64,000 bases of DNA from Halobacteriovorax sp. (GCA_020048985.1 JAIFLR010000048.1:1-64000), one strand, 5' to 3'; shown: positions 42,577-52,163, numbered from the stretch's first letter. Program-made: numbers and translations. The notes: a model not told the origin generated them from the letters alone.

Positions 42577-43056
42577 ATGGAAAAGGCAACGATCGAACAA
42601 TTCAAAAAACTTTTTCTCGAGATTTTATCTGAGGAAGAAGTTTTTGAAGGAAAACTCTCTCCTACAAGTCTTGAGGGTGACGAAGTTGATATTGTATCAA
42701 CCGAAAAAGCTAACCAAATGGACTTTCGCCTTCAGGCACGTAACGCCATCTATATGAATAAAGTTCGTAAATCCCTCCAGAAGATAGAAGAGGGTACTTT
42801 TGGTGAGTGTGAGGACTGTGGAGCAGAAATCACTTATAACCGCCTTTTAGCTCGACCTACAGCGGATCTTTGTATCCATTGCAAGGAGGCCGAAGAAAAG
42901 GAAGAAAATCAGCTCGTGAACAAGAACCGCGCTTCTACTAAAATTGGTGGACGCCATCTTCCGATCGAGCACCTTGAAAAAGGTTACCAGCGCGACGAAA
43001 CATCAACATCTAATTTTCATGTAAGTCATATGGATTACCAGGACATTGTGAGCTAG
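42577..43056 (+). CDS. dksA: DksA/TraR-family zinc-finger transcription factor
   Basis: This is a 159-residue protein with an N-terminal helical part, then LQKIEEGTFGECEDCGAEI and LCIHCKEAEE, the C4 zinc-finger region of DksA (CxxC-x17-CxxC). DksA binds the RNA polymerase secondary channel and works with ppGpp. A C-terminal extension of about 50 residues follows the usual end. It has a strong AAGGAG ribosome site and a strong downstream terminator. Bacteria often carry several DksA-like proteins, so this may be a paralogue. Confidence 0.85.
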   Translation: MEKATIEQFKKLFLEILSEEEVFEGKLSPTSLEGDEVDIVSTEKANQMDFRLQARNAIYMNKVRKSLQKIEEGTFGECEDCGAEITYNRLLARPTADLCIHCKEAEEKEENQLVNKNRASTKIGGRHLPIEHLEKGYQRDETSTSNFHVSHMDYQDIVS

Positions 43057-43080
43057 GCGGATATTTAAATTGGTTAAGAG

Positions 43081-43109
43081 AGGGCCCGCAAAAGCGGGCC
43101 CTTTTTTTT
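43081..43109 (+). terminator. Rho-independent terminator after the DksA-type gene
   Basis: AGGGCCCGC-AAAA-GCGGGCCCT is a perfect 9-bp stem followed by eight T. The T-run touches the convergent htpG stop codon. Confidence 0.92.
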
Positions 43110-44985
43110 ATACGATGAATTGAGAAAGTTCCTGAACCAGAGACTGACTGCGAGAAACAAACTTCTCTTTATCTTCTGAAGACAATCCCTCAGACGATAA
43201 TGAAGCCAGATCCTGAACGTGATGGGCTATTTTTTCTGCCAATTCCTTCTTGTCGCCCTTCTCCCAAATCTTAAGTGCATTTTGGATCAGAGTGTTGGAA
43301 GGGTTAACTACCAAAGTCTTCTTGATAGGCATTGAGAAGGCCGTGTTCCCCATGGATTTTGTCATTTGCTGGAAGCGCTTCATGTTCTCGTCTACTTTGA
43401 AGTAGGCGCTTGATGACGCATTCTTAAGGTTTTTCACATCCACGTCTAATTTCATTTCTAATTCTTTGTTATCTCCAACTAGAACGTGCTTGAAAAATTC
43501 TTTGATTTTGATGTCATCACTTGTCGTCGATGCCGTCTCAAGAAGATTTTCAACTTCTGAGTCAATGGCAGCAAACTTAAACGTTTTATCATCAAGCTTG
43601 GCCATTTCAGCGTGCTGCATGAAGTGAGGATCGATATATTGATCTGTTTCAATCACCTGGATACCTTCACTTAAAAGCTGCTTACGAAGAGACTCATCAC
43701 TGAGGTTCTTTTCAAAATACACATATTTATCTTTAAGTTTCTCTTTATAGGTTTCAGGAATCGCCGTTTGGTATTCTTCAAGTGTGACTAGTTTTCCATC
43801 TGAGTTTTTGAAGAGGACATAATTTCTCATGACTTCATCAAATTTTGTGTCTTGCATACAGCCGTATTTAACAAACAGGCCAATATCTTCCCAGACTTTC
43901 TCATAACGTTCACGATCATTGTTGAAGAGTTTTTTTAGTGACTCAGCAACTTTCTTAATAATGTAGTTTGAGATTTTCTTGATATTTGGATCACCCTGAA
44001 GAGCTGACCGGGAAACGTTTAACGGGATATCTGTTGAATCTATTGCACCTTTGAGAAGTCCTAAGAAATCTGGCACCACACTCTTGATGTTATCAGAGAC
44101 AAAAACCTGTTTTGAGTAAAGCTTAATTCCATTCTCTTGAACTGGTTTATTCACGTTCACTTTAGGGAAAAACAAGACACCTTGGAGAGTGAAAGGATGA
44201 TCGACATTTAAATGGAGCCAGAAGAGGGGCTCTTGATCGGCCGGGAACATCTTGCGGTAAAAGTTTTTATAGTCCTCGTCCGTTACAGTTGTCGGGTCTT
44301 TTTTCCAGACTGGAGTTGTTTCATTGATGATTTCTTCTTTGGCCTCTTTATCACTCATATCAACGAGAGCGATTGGGTAAGGCATGAAATCACAGTAGCG
44401 AGTTAAAGTTTCACGCACTTTCCAGGCATTTAAGAAATCTTCTGAATCAGAGTTGATATAAAGTTTGATGGTCGTACCAATGTCTGTTTTGCTAGATTCG
44501 CTGAATTCGTAGTCTGTGTCACCGAGACAGGTCCATTTTGTCGCAACGGCACCTGGGGCCATGGAAAGTGACTCTACTTCAACTTTTTCAGAAACCATGA
44601 AAGCCGAATAGAAACCCAAACCGAATTTTCCAATGATTTCATCCTTGGCGGTGGTATTTCCCATGTCTTTCATTTTGACGACGAATTCTTCCGCACCAGA
44701 GAAGGCCAGCTGAGCGATGTATTTTTCAACTTCAGATTCATTCATCCCAAGGCCGTTGTCTCTAATTGTGATGGTACGGGTGGCCTTATCAACTTCAATT
44801 TTTACGGCACCGGCCGGGGTTTCATGGCCTTGCGAGCGGGCCAGAGTGGAGCGCTTAGTGATCGCGTCACAGGCGTTGGAAACCAATTCCCGGATAAAAA
44901 TATCATGCTCCGAGTAAAGCCATTTTTTAATGATAGGAAAAATGTCGTTAGTTTTGACTGAAATCGAACCTTTACGTGTGCTCAT
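43108..44985 (-). CDS. htpG: Molecular chaperone HtpG (Hsp90)
   Basis: This 625-residue ATP-dependent chaperone starts at ATG 44985 (MSTRKGSISVKT), which has GGAGG seven bases upstream; ATGs at 44997 and 45009 are less likely. N-terminal GHKL ATPase motifs are complete: ELVSNACDAITK, DNGLGM, FGLGFYSAFM and GTTIKLY. Middle-domain features (GVLFFPK, YSKQVFVSD, SRSALQGD) and the C-terminal dimerisation region are also present. Confidence 0.96.
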   Translation of the reverse strand: MSTRKGSISVKTNDIFPIIKKWLYSEHDIFIRELVSNACDAITKRSTLARSQGHETPAGAVKIEVDKATRTITIRDNGLGMNESEVEKYIAQLAFSGAEEFVVKMKDMGNTTAKDEIIGKFGLGFYSAFMVSEKVEVESLSMAPGAVATKWTCLGDTDYEFSESSKTDIGTTIKLYINSDSEDFLNAWKVRETLTRYCDFMPYPIALVDMSDKEAKEEIINETTPVWKKDPTTVTDEDYKNFYRKMFPADQEPLFWLHLNVDHPFTLQGVLFFPKVNVNKPVQENGIKLYSKQVFVSDNIKSVVPDFLGLLKGAIDSTDIPLNVSRSALQGDPNIKKISNYIIKKVAESLKKLFNNDRERYEKVWEDIGLFVKYGCMQDTKFDEVMRNYVLFKNSDGKLVTLEEYQTAIPETYKEKLKDKYVYFEKNLSDESLRKQLLSEGIQVIETDQYIDPHFMQHAEMAKLDDKTFKFAAIDSEVENLLETASTTSDDIKIKEFFKHVLVGDNKELEMKLDVDVKNLKNASSSAYFKVDENMKRFQQMTKSMGNTAFSMPIKKTLVVNPSNTLIQNALKIWEKGDKKELAEKIAHHVQDLASLSSEGLSSEDKEKFVSRSQSLVQELSQFIV

Positions 44986-45087
44986 TGGCGCCTCCATCGG
45001 TAGTGTCATTTTGTCGTCTTGTCATTTAGCGTAATAATCCACTAAAAAGATGGTATTGAAAACGTAATCGTCAAGGGTACTTAAATA

Positions 45088-45612
45088 ATGCCTAATGAAA
45101 TACTGCCGCTCTTCATTCTAACGACTGGAGGGACCATTGAAAAAATATACGACGAATTTGAAGGGTCTCTTCAAAATAAAGATACTATCGTCAAAAATAA
45201 AATCCTTCAGAAGTTAAGACTTCCTTATACCGAAATTCAGGTTGAGCAAATCATGTCCAAAGATTCTTTGGTGATGGATGACAAGGATCGTGCTTCGATT
45301 CTTGAATCTATTAAATCTTATGCTCGTTTTGGAAATCCTATCGTTGTTCTTCATGGAACAGACACTATGGATCTGACTTCTAAATTTTGTTTTGAAAATT
45401 TTAAAGATATTTCTGTACCTGTCGTATTCACTGGCGCCATGAAACCACTTGGCTTTGATGACTCTGATGCCGCCCAGAACGTGATCGAAGCGATCTTTGC
45501 TGCTAGAATCTTGAAGCCAGGCTTCTATGTTACTTTTCATGGAAAACTTTTTACCGTGCCGAATGTGAAAAAAAATAAACAGCGTGGGACTTTCGAGGAG
45601 ATTGAATTATGA
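45088..45612 (+). CDS. Short asparaginase-domain protein
   Basis: This 174-residue protein holds only the N-terminal asparaginase/glutaminase domain. The catalytic threonines are in TTGGTIEKIYDE and VVLHGTDTMDLT, followed by VVFTGAMKP. Classical L-asparaginases have a second domain of about 150 residues, but compact proteins of this size ending in a VxKNxxRGxFE-type motif form a known group. So it is probably natural, not truncated. Its stop overlaps the next start (ATGA), coupling it to the nuclease gene. Confidence 0.8.
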   Translation: MPNEILPLFILTTGGTIEKIYDEFEGSLQNKDTIVKNKILQKLRLPYTEIQVEQIMSKDSLVMDDKDRASILESIKSYARFGNPIVVLHGTDTMDLTSKFCFENFKDISVPVVFTGAMKPLGFDDSDAAQNVIEAIFAARILKPGFYVTFHGKLFTVPNVKKNKQRGTFEEIEL

Positions 45613-46445
45613 AAACTTTTATTGCAGGAATAATGCTCATATCTTCAAGTGCGGTCTTTGCCTGGGGAAATACTGGCCATAGAGTCGTAGGGGAAGTTGC
45701 GACGAGATTCCTCGACATTGATGTTTTGGTTAAAGCGAATAAAATTCTCAAAGGTCAAAGTCTTGCTCGTGTTTCAACCTGGCCGGACGAAATCAAGTCT
45801 GAACCAACGACTTATCAGCATACATTTAACTGGCACTACACAACATGGCAGACTGATGATCATGACCATAGCGAAGACGAAGAAGACACTTCAACGGGTT
45901 TTCTTTTAAAATCAATTAATGAACAATTGGCAGTCCTCGGTGATCCCAATGCTTCGGATGATGAGAAGGCTTTTGCTTTAAAGTTCGTCGTACACTTGGT
46001 TGGCGATGTTCACATGCCTCTTCACGTCGGCGCCGGAACAGATCAAGGTGGGAATTTGTGTAAGGTTACTTACATGGGAAGACCCTATAATCTTCATTCT
46101 CTTTGGGATGAAGGGATGATTGATTTTACCAACCTGAGTTTTACCGAATTATCCAGATTCGTTTCAGAGGGCAGAACAGTTCAAGAAGTAAAGGCGATCA
46201 GAAAGGGCTCTGTTGTAGATTGGGCCCTTGAATCTAAAAATATTGTAGCCTCGCTTTATCCAGCGGATGTCATTCCCTCAACTGAACAGATGTCTATTCT
46301 GAATTATTGCAAAAAAGATGTGTTGCCTGAAGAAATGCCGAAATTGTCTTATGAATATGCTTACAAATTTATGCCAGTCATTGAGAGAAGATTGTATGAG
46401 GCCGGTGTTCGCCTCGCCATGCTTTTAAATCAGAATTTAAAATAG
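45609..46445 (+). CDS. Secreted S1/P1-type zinc nuclease
   Basis: This 278-residue protein has a signal peptide ending ...SSAVFA; the mature N-terminus starts WGNTGHRVVGEVA, where Trp1 and His supply Zn ligands in the family. Further ligands are seen in STWPDE, HTFNWHYTTW, FVVHLVGDVHMPLHVG and NLHSLWDEG. S1/P1 nucleases cut single-stranded DNA and RNA, so this could help use prey or environmental nucleic acid. An acidic, His-rich loop (DDHDHSEDEEDTS) is inserted near residue 80. Confidence 0.92.
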   Translation: MKTFIAGIMLISSSAVFAWGNTGHRVVGEVATRFLDIDVLVKANKILKGQSLARVSTWPDEIKSEPTTYQHTFNWHYTTWQTDDHDHSEDEEDTSTGFLLKSINEQLAVLGDPNASDDEKAFALKFVVHLVGDVHMPLHVGAGTDQGGNLCKVTYMGRPYNLHSLWDEGMIDFTNLSFTELSRFVSEGRTVQEVKAIRKGSVVDWALESKNIVASLYPADVIPSTEQMSILNYCKKDVLPEEMPKLSYEYAYKFMPVIERRLYEAGVRLAMLLNQNLK

Positions 46446-46450
46446 TTTTT

Positions 46451-47134
46451 TCATAAAGAAGGGGAGGGCCGCCCTTCTTTATTGAATTTTTCATTAATGA
46501 TGAGTGAACGATAAACGAGCTCACCCACTTCCATTCCGGCCTTGATGTCACTAGGGTAGTGGACTCCCCCTTTTACTCTACCAAAACCAATTTCCTCAGA
46601 TCTTTTTAAAAATGCTTCCGCTCGGGCAGGATACATCTGCCCGTAGACACGAGCGGTAAGTTTTGCAGCGGCTGCGTGGCCACTTGGGTAAGACAGAGAG
46701 TCAGCATGAACGTGAATGCATGGCCTGATTTTCACGGAGCGGTTGAAGGGACGCGGTCTTAGCCATTTCTTTTTCAGCGTTCTGGTAAAGTAGTTCGCTT
46801 CGTCGAATAAGCGTTTGTGAAAGCTCTCTAGACGTTGAGTTTCTTCATAGGTGAGTGGTCCATTGGGAGGACCAAAAAATGCCAGTGCTGAAGCCTTGGA
46901 CTCAAACTCATATTGCTCGCATTCACCTTGGGTTCTTCGGCTTTGCCACTCGGTAACAATCGCTAAATCCGATAAATCTTGAGCTGAATTAAAGGCCGGT
47001 GGTGGCGTGATTTCTGTGAGCGAGACCGCTGCACTATCTAAGTAATAGAGTCGAAGATGGGACTGTCGATTCCAGTAGATGACAAAAAGAATAATGAGGG
47101 CGAGAGGAATGAGAAGCCACTTCGTTTTTTTCAC
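46451..47134 (-). CDS. PAP2-superfamily phosphatase (class A acid phosphatase-like)
   Basis: This 227-residue protein has an N-terminal membrane anchor or signal (residues 5-22). The three phosphatase motifs are present: KKKWLRPRP, SYPSGHAAAA and GRVKGGVHYPSD, with the His nucleophile in the last. The active site would face the periplasm, acting on phosphomonoesters or lipid phosphates. Its start overlaps the stop of the dehydrogenase gene by 4 bases. Confidence 0.9.
   Translation of the reverse strand: MKKTKWLLIPLALIILFVIYWNRQSHLRLYYLDSAAVSLTEITPPPAFNSAQDLSDLAIVTEWQSRRTQGECEQYEFESKASALAFFGPPNGPLTYEETQRLESFHKRLFDEANYFTRTLKKKWLRPRPFNRSVKIRPCIHVHADSLSYPSGHAAAAKLTARVYGQMYPARAEAFLKRSEEIGFGRVKGGVHYPSDIKAGMEVGELVYRSLIINEKFNKEGRPSPSL
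46453..46482. terminator. 11-bp hairpin between convergent genes
   Basis: ATAAAGAAGGG (46453-46463) and CCCTTCTTTAT (46472-46482) pair perfectly around an 8-base loop. It begins 8 bases after the nuclease stop and overlaps the last codons of the PAP2 gene. A short TTTTT follows on the + strand, so it may act as the nuclease terminator. Confidence 0.5.
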
Positions 47135-48045
47135 GTCGGATTTTGCTCAAGTAACTTTTTCATCCCATCGATGGCGGCTTGGCCCATCGCCTGAATCGCC
47201 TCAACGGAGTTTCCTGCACTATGAGGTGTGCCCATAAAATTTTCCAATTCAACCATCTTCCCTTGGTAGGGTTCAGGTGAATGGGTGTCCGCAAGATATT
47301 GAAAATGAGGATTTACTTTGAGGTGATTAACCATCACATCGTGATCGACGATTCCCCCGCGACTTGTGTTCACCAATACAGAGTTAGTTTTCATTTGATT
47401 CAGAGCTTGCTGATTAATCAAATGCTTCGTCATTGGAGTGAAGGGAACGTGTAAACTCACGGCATGAGATTCAGTTAGCAGCGTTTTAAGGTCTACGAAC
47501 CTGACTTTGCCAACATGTTTAGATTCATCCAATTCATTGACTAACACTTGACAGTTAAATGGTGCCAAAAGACGGGCCAGCTCTTGACCGACGTGGCCGA
47601 AGCCAATAATACCCACCGTCTTCAAAGAAAGGTTTTGCCCACCATCTTTGTGCCAGATACTTTGTCTGAGTTTCATCGAAGTGGTGTGCATGAGATGCAT
47701 GCCCGTGAGGAGAAAACTCAGGGCGTATTCGGCAACTGCGACACGGTTGGTGCCTGGATTAAGCGCCAAATGAATAGGACTTTTCTCGAGAAAATCTAAA
47801 TCCAGGTTATCGGTTCCGACACCATACTTAGAAATTCCCTTTAACTGAGGCATTTTCCCAAGAAGATGTTGGTCAATCTTTTCTGTGCCGACAATTAACC
47901 ATTTTGCATCTTTTAAAAAAATCTCCAATGGTTCCTGCTGGTCCCAAAGCACGGGAGTGGTTCCAAGTGCTGCGAGTTGTGAGACCAGTGCGCTGGATTT
48001 ACAAAATGATTTAGAAGTAATGTGGATAAGCGTCTTATTTAACAT
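47131..48045 (-). CDS. D-isomer-specific 2-hydroxyacid dehydrogenase
   Basis: This 304-residue NAD-dependent enzyme is related to phosphoglycerate dehydrogenase. The Rossmann motif is GFGHVGQELARLL, followed by VNTSRGGIVD (substrate Arg) and the His region GTPHSAGNS. The substrate is uncertain. Gene order, with a cytidylyltransferase overlapping by 11 bases, suggests it acts on a sugar- or ulosonic-acid-type precursor of a surface glycan. Confidence 0.85.
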   Translation of the reverse strand: MLNKTLIHITSKSFCKSSALVSQLAALGTTPVLWDQQEPLEIFLKDAKWLIVGTEKIDQHLLGKMPQLKGISKYGVGTDNLDLDFLEKSPIHLALNPGTNRVAVAEYALSFLLTGMHLMHTTSMKLRQSIWHKDGGQNLSLKTVGIIGFGHVGQELARLLAPFNCQVLVNELDESKHVGKVRFVDLKTLLTESHAVSLHVPFTPMTKHLINQQALNQMKTNSVLVNTSRGGIVDHDVMVNHLKVNPHFQYLADTHSPEPYQGKMVELENFMGTPHSAGNSVEAIQAMGQAAIDGMKKLLEQNPT

Positions 48046-48751
48046 ATTTATTTACCCACCATTCAAGGACAGGGACTTGCCATTCATAATCCAGATCGCC
48101 TCCGCCTGCAGGCTGCTCTAATGGATAAATCTTTTTTCCCATCCACTTAAAGGGCGGCATGTTGTCTTTCATATTGAGTAGACTTTCTATGCGCACGATT
48201 GTTGCACCACCATCGGCAAAAAAAGTTTTCATATGGTCCTTACGGTCACACGTGATGGCGTGGCCAAAATTTTCAAACGGAATGTAGGGAACAAGAACTC
48301 CCTCTTGAAGTGTTCGAGCGCGCTCAGGAGAAAACATGCCAAGTTGGGCGACAGTAATCGCAGAATCAATTTCCGGATTATTATCGAGGTGGGAAATACC
48401 CTGCTGAATCACTTCACTTGTGACTGTCGGAGCGTTACACATGGTAATGACAATATAGCGTGTCGCTGGGAATTTTTTTTGAATTTCGAGAGCGGCCCAC
48501 TCAATTGATGATTCCAGTAGGGCCTCATTATTCAGTAATTTGGCCGGCCGAGGTAAGCTCAGGAAACATTGTCCCACTAAGGCCTGTTCAATCTCTTCAT
48601 CATCAGTGGAGATGAGGCACTTACTTATTGCGCTGCACTTTAACATCGCACTAGCAGACCACTGATAGAGAGGCCGACCCGCCAGTGGCATTTTGTTCTT
48701 ACCCGGTAAGCCCTGGCTGCCTTTTCTTCCGAACTGAATTCCGATGATCAT
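48035..48751 (-). CDS. Cytidylyltransferase (NeuA/KdsB-like, CMP-sugar synthesis)
   Basis: This 238-residue protein starts at ATG 48751. The nucleotide-binding loop is GRKGSQGLPGKNKMPLAGRP, a variant of the ARGGSKGLPGKN motif of acylneuraminate cytidylyltransferases. STDDEEIEQ and the catalytic-acid stretch follow. It would activate an acidic sugar with CTP for a surface polymer. A longer start at 48805 is possible but lacks a good ribosome site. It overlaps the dehydrogenase gene. Confidence 0.85.
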   Translation of the reverse strand: MIIGIQFGRKGSQGLPGKNKMPLAGRPLYQWSASAMLKCSAISKCLISTDDEEIEQALVGQCFLSLPRPAKLLNNEALLESSIEWAALEIQKKFPATRYIVITMCNAPTVTSEVIQQGISHLDNNPEIDSAITVAQLGMFSPERARTLQEGVLVPYIPFENFGHAITCDRKDHMKTFFADGGATIVRIESLLNMKDNMPPFKWMGKKIYPLEQPAGGGDLDYEWQVPVLEWWVNKYVK

Positions 48752-48825
48752 AGTCTTCTTTTGGTAAAAACTTATAATGTGAGTTAAACTTATCTCTATA
48801 ATCACACGTCAAAACTGAGAGTGTC

Positions 48826-49686
48826 ATGTCGAAAAAAGCAATCGTCCTGGGTGGTTCGGGTTTTATTGGAAGCGCAGTTGTGAGACTGCTGGCGGCATCC
48901 GGCTTTACGGTTGAGAATTGGGATATCTGTGAGCCCAAAGAATATAAAGAGTTATGGAAGAAAATTGATATCAGTGATGAAAGTGATTTTCAGCGACAGC
49001 TTTCTACTCAACCATCTGACTTAGTATTTCACTTGGCAGGAGTCTCTGACATGGTGAGTGCCGAGCAGGACGAGGTGAAGGCCTATGAAGTAAATGTCAT
49101 GGGGACCCTCCGTCTGGTACAGCAGCTTAATTTGAAGGCAACGACGAAGCTTATTTTTGCCAGCAGCATCTACGCTGAAGGCAGTGCAGGTGGGGCCTAT
49201 GGCAGGACAAAAAAAGCCGCCGAAGAGATAGTGAAGTCTTATAAAGGTGAGTACCAAATTCTGCGCTTCGGGTCAGTTTATGGTTTAGGCGCCCGCACCA
49301 CGAGCGGGCTGGTTGGAATCATTGCGCAGATTTTAAAAACATCAGAGTTGGCGTTTCCTGGAGATGGTAGCGAAATCAGAAATTACATCCATGTTGATGA
49401 TCTGGCAGAAATTGTTCTACAACTTGCTCAAGGTAAAGAGCGCTGGAACAAAGTGACAATGATCCAAGGTTTTGATCAGTATGACCAAAAGAGACTTTTT
49501 TCATTATTAGAAGAGATCATCCAGCGTCCCATCAAAATGACCTATTTAAACCCCGGCCAACATAATCGTTACTCGATTACACCATTGAGATTAAGTGAAC
49601 TTCCGGCCGTTGTTCGTCCAAGTACCTCGCGGGATTTTGCTTCAGCGATTCTGCAGATTATGCAGGATCTACAACAGCATGAGTAG
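48826..49686 (+). CDS. NAD-dependent epimerase/dehydratase (extended SDR)
   Basis: This 286-residue nucleotide-sugar modifying enzyme has the cofactor loop GGSGFIGSAV, the catalytic Ser in FASSIYAEG and the active-site YGRTK (Y-x3-K). The C-terminal substrate part is NYIHVDDLAE. The exact sugar is not predictable. It is transcribed divergently from the cytidylyltransferase and overlaps the next gene by 8 bases. Confidence 0.88.
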   Translation: MSKKAIVLGGSGFIGSAVVRLLAASGFTVENWDICEPKEYKELWKKIDISDESDFQRQLSTQPSDLVFHLAGVSDMVSAEQDEVKAYEVNVMGTLRLVQQLNLKATTKLIFASSIYAEGSAGGAYGRTKKAAEEIVKSYKGEYQILRFGSVYGLGARTTSGLVGIIAQILKTSELAFPGDGSEIRNYIHVDDLAEIVLQLAQGKERWNKVTMIQGFDQYDQKRLFSLLEEIIQRPIKMTYLNPGQHNRYSITPLRLSELPAVVRPSTSRDFASAILQIMQDLQQHE

Positions 49687-51010
49687 AGAACTAATCCGGA
49701 TCACAGAGATTGAAGGTGGTCTGATTGAGATCGATAGATCAGGGCAAGTTGAAAAAATAAAAAAAAACATTGATGAAAATCAGTACTGCCTATTAGTAGA
49801 TGCGTTCTTTAATCGAGAGGTAATGAAAGCGCTGACGAGCGAAGAACAAATCATCGCCAGAGGTTATCTGGCCTGGAGTTATTTCTGGCCACAAACAATC
49901 TATCAGGAATTATTCGCTAAATATCCGCTTGAGCGCTACGACTATAAGTGCCATCCGGATACGGATCTGGCCCGCTATCTAACATGGTCTCAAAACAAAG
50001 AGGCCTGGAATCCAATCCATTGGCTGATCTACTTTTTTGCCTACTTACCATTCATTCGAATTCGACTGAACTCATTTGTGGGCCCATTGTTAGTGGGGCT
50101 TTCTATCGATGACGAGCGCTGGAAAGATTTTACTCCCCTGGCTTCTTTAAAAATAGGTGGAGGCAAGTGGCGCATGAATGCTTGGTTAAGCTCGTTGCCT
50201 CTTTTGCATCCGCGAAAATATTCACTGGTGGGAGATATCACTCAAAAAGTTACTGCCCACATTAAAAATATGCAGCTCTCGGCGAGATTTTTGCAGTTGG
50301 CATTGCCTCGTGTCCAGGGAGAAATGCATTTTTGGGATGACTTTAATTACACCTATCCCCTTAGGCTGGCAGCTGGGTCCAATGGCAACCGGATCGTTGT
50401 TCATCAGCACGCTCCTTCTTTTACAAACATCCATGTGACGGGACAGATCGTTTCCAAATATAAAATGATCGATGAAGCTGAATGGTCTTGCTGGGACAAA
50501 GAATGGGCAGAACTCGCCAGCGAAATGAACTCAGGTTTAAAAGTTTCCTTCACTGAATCGAACTTACCTCATAGTGCTACTATTCCCTTCAGCAAGGAGG
50601 GGATGGTGGTTTTCCCTTGGGAAGCATTTTGTGATAACCAATTTAAAAATCCGGCTATCCGGCGTGCAATGGCCTGCGGACTTCCCGTCGCAGTAAAGTT
50701 GCGTCCAGGCTACTCGAAAGACTTACAGATGAAGAGTTTTGGACCGCTGCCAGAAAAAGACCTCACGATTGTGACTGAGTGGAACCAATTGAAAAGGGGA
50801 GTGAGGGCGATTGTGGGTGGGCAAACAGCCCTCGTCTATCAAGGCTATCGTCAAAATATTCCAACTCTGGTGATGGGATACGCTTCCCAAACCTACAAGG
50901 CGTGGCTAGATAAAAAATTGCCCTCGAAAAAATTAATTAACTGTCAGTCTGAAGAATCGCTTTTCTCAGCTCTTCAAGCACTGGCGGAAAAAGATTCTGG
51001 ACACGAGTAA
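49679..51010 (+). CDS. Hypothetical protein, possible GT-B-like glycosyltransferase
   Basis: This is a 443-residue protein from ATG 49679, 8 bases before the epimerase stop. There is no signal peptide; one hydrophobic stretch lies near residues 105-130. The C-terminal half (FPWEAFCDNQFKNPAIRRAM, then GLPVAVKLRPG and NIPTLVMGY) has the rhythm of a GT-B nucleotide-sugar domain, but no motif is decisive. It is co-transcribed with the epimerase. Its 3' end overlaps the convergent nucleotidyltransferase-like gene by 74 bases. Confidence 0.6.
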   Translation: MSRELIRITEIEGGLIEIDRSGQVEKIKKNIDENQYCLLVDAFFNREVMKALTSEEQIIARGYLAWSYFWPQTIYQELFAKYPLERYDYKCHPDTDLARYLTWSQNKEAWNPIHWLIYFFAYLPFIRIRLNSFVGPLLVGLSIDDERWKDFTPLASLKIGGGKWRMNAWLSSLPLLHPRKYSLVGDITQKVTAHIKNMQLSARFLQLALPRVQGEMHFWDDFNYTYPLRLAAGSNGNRIVVHQHAPSFTNIHVTGQIVSKYKMIDEAEWSCWDKEWAELASEMNSGLKVSFTESNLPHSATIPFSKEGMVVFPWEAFCDNQFKNPAIRRAMACGLPVAVKLRPGYSKDLQMKSFGPLPEKDLTIVTEWNQLKRGVRAIVGGQTALVYQGYRQNIPTLVMGYASQTYKAWLDKKLPSKKLINCQSEESLFSALQALAEKDSGHE

Positions 51011-52163
51011 TGTCGGGCCTTGGCATGCGAATTTCTTTCTGAAGGTCCCAAAGCGGGTGATTGGGGTAGAGTTCTTTGAATCTCGTCTGAATATCAGTAA
51101 TATTACCCATGAAAACATTGTGATTAAGTAGCAAGATCAGACCTGGAATGAGCCCGTCTACGAGGTCATTGATGCGTCCTCGAGCAAAACGGTCACGACT
51201 CATTTTCCAGACATCAGTCAATAAGAGTGTCGTCTCATAGATGACTTCTGCAACCAGCGATTTTGGCCATACTTTTGGCATCGTTGATTCAACCGTAAGA
51301 TCACTTTTAATTTTATAGCGAGGCAGATAGGCCATTTTGGGAAGGTAGCTATTAGTCAGATGTTTTTCGCAAATAATAATCGGCGCGGGGTAACTGGTGT
51401 AGTAGTTGGTTATAGGGAAACTCATCTTTGAGTAGTATTGGCTTAAGCGCTCGATGGTACTACCGCTCACTTCATCACTGGTAACCCATAGCGTGTGTTT
51501 ATCCAGATATCTCCACGGATGATAATCAATGAGGATGCATCTAGCGCCCAAACGAAAGATTTCAGAAAACTGATTCTTTTCTTCATCTGTGAAATGAATC
51601 TCTTTTAAACCTTCTAAGGAGCCACCCCAATAAGTCACTTCTTCTAATTTTGAGTTTGGTGGAAGTGATCTCAGAATATGGGCCCAATCCTCCCAAACAG
51701 ACTTACGGTCGATAGCAGACTTACGGAGTTGATGAAAATTTCTTCGGCTATTTAAAACAGTGTTTCTATCATTTAAAAGCATTCCCGCATCTGCCAATAA
51801 CGAGGTATGCAGGAAGATTCTCTGGCTTTGTTGGTCGTGGGCAAAATACTGTGGAAGAATTTTGGTCAGGATTCGCCAGGCCTTCCAGTCTTTGAGATAA
51901 AAATCTTCTATTTTCGAATGCTGTAAAAGAGAGCTGATTATTGAATGGGAGCGATTGTGTTGAATATGAATGGAAAGAAAGGGAAAACAGGCCACTAAGA
52001 AATCAAATGCAAAAAGCTTGCTTCTTTTGATATCCTTATCAAAGAAAATATTGAGATCAATGTCGCTAACGAGTGGAATGAAGTCGGAATTGTGCTTTTT
52101 AGCAAAACTCCCTCCAATTCTCACTTTTGTTGCTCCCAGAATGTTGCTAACAAGGGGAGTCAA
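50937..52163 (-). CDS. Nucleotidyltransferase-fold protein A
   Basis: The pol-beta-type motif is IGGSFAKKH followed by PLVSDIDLNIFF, that is G-S then D-x-D for metal binding. After it come about 350 residues of helical sequence of unknown type. The frame is open to 52460, but that stretch lies antisense to the ABC transporter gene and has no likely start, so TTG 52163 is proposed (408 residues). The long version (507 residues) cannot be excluded. It is a distant paralogue of the gene at 53803, and the two flank the ABC gene. The substrate is unknown; protein, sugar or tRNA-like targets are all possible. Confidence 0.65.
   Translation of the reverse strand: MTPLVSNILGATKVRIGGSFAKKHNSDFIPLVSDIDLNIFFDKDIKRSKLFAFDFLVACFPFLSIHIQHNRSHSIISSLLQHSKIEDFYLKDWKAWRILTKILPQYFAHDQQSQRIFLHTSLLADAGMLLNDRNTVLNSRRNFHQLRKSAIDRKSVWEDWAHILRSLPPNSKLEEVTYWGGSLEGLKEIHFTDEEKNQFSEIFRLGARCILIDYHPWRYLDKHTLWVTSDEVSGSTIERLSQYYSKMSFPITNYYTSYPAPIIICEKHLTNSYLPKMAYLPRYKIKSDLTVESTMPKVWPKSLVAEVIYETTLLLTDVWKMSRDRFARGRINDLVDGLIPGLILLLNHNVFMGNITDIQTRFKELYPNHPLWDLQKEIRMPRPDITRVQNLFPPVLEELRKAILQTDS

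Noticed and set aside
45088-45612. Asparaginase as a truncated pseudogene
   Set aside because: One-domain asparaginase proteins of this size with the same C-terminal motif are a known group, and the frame is intact.
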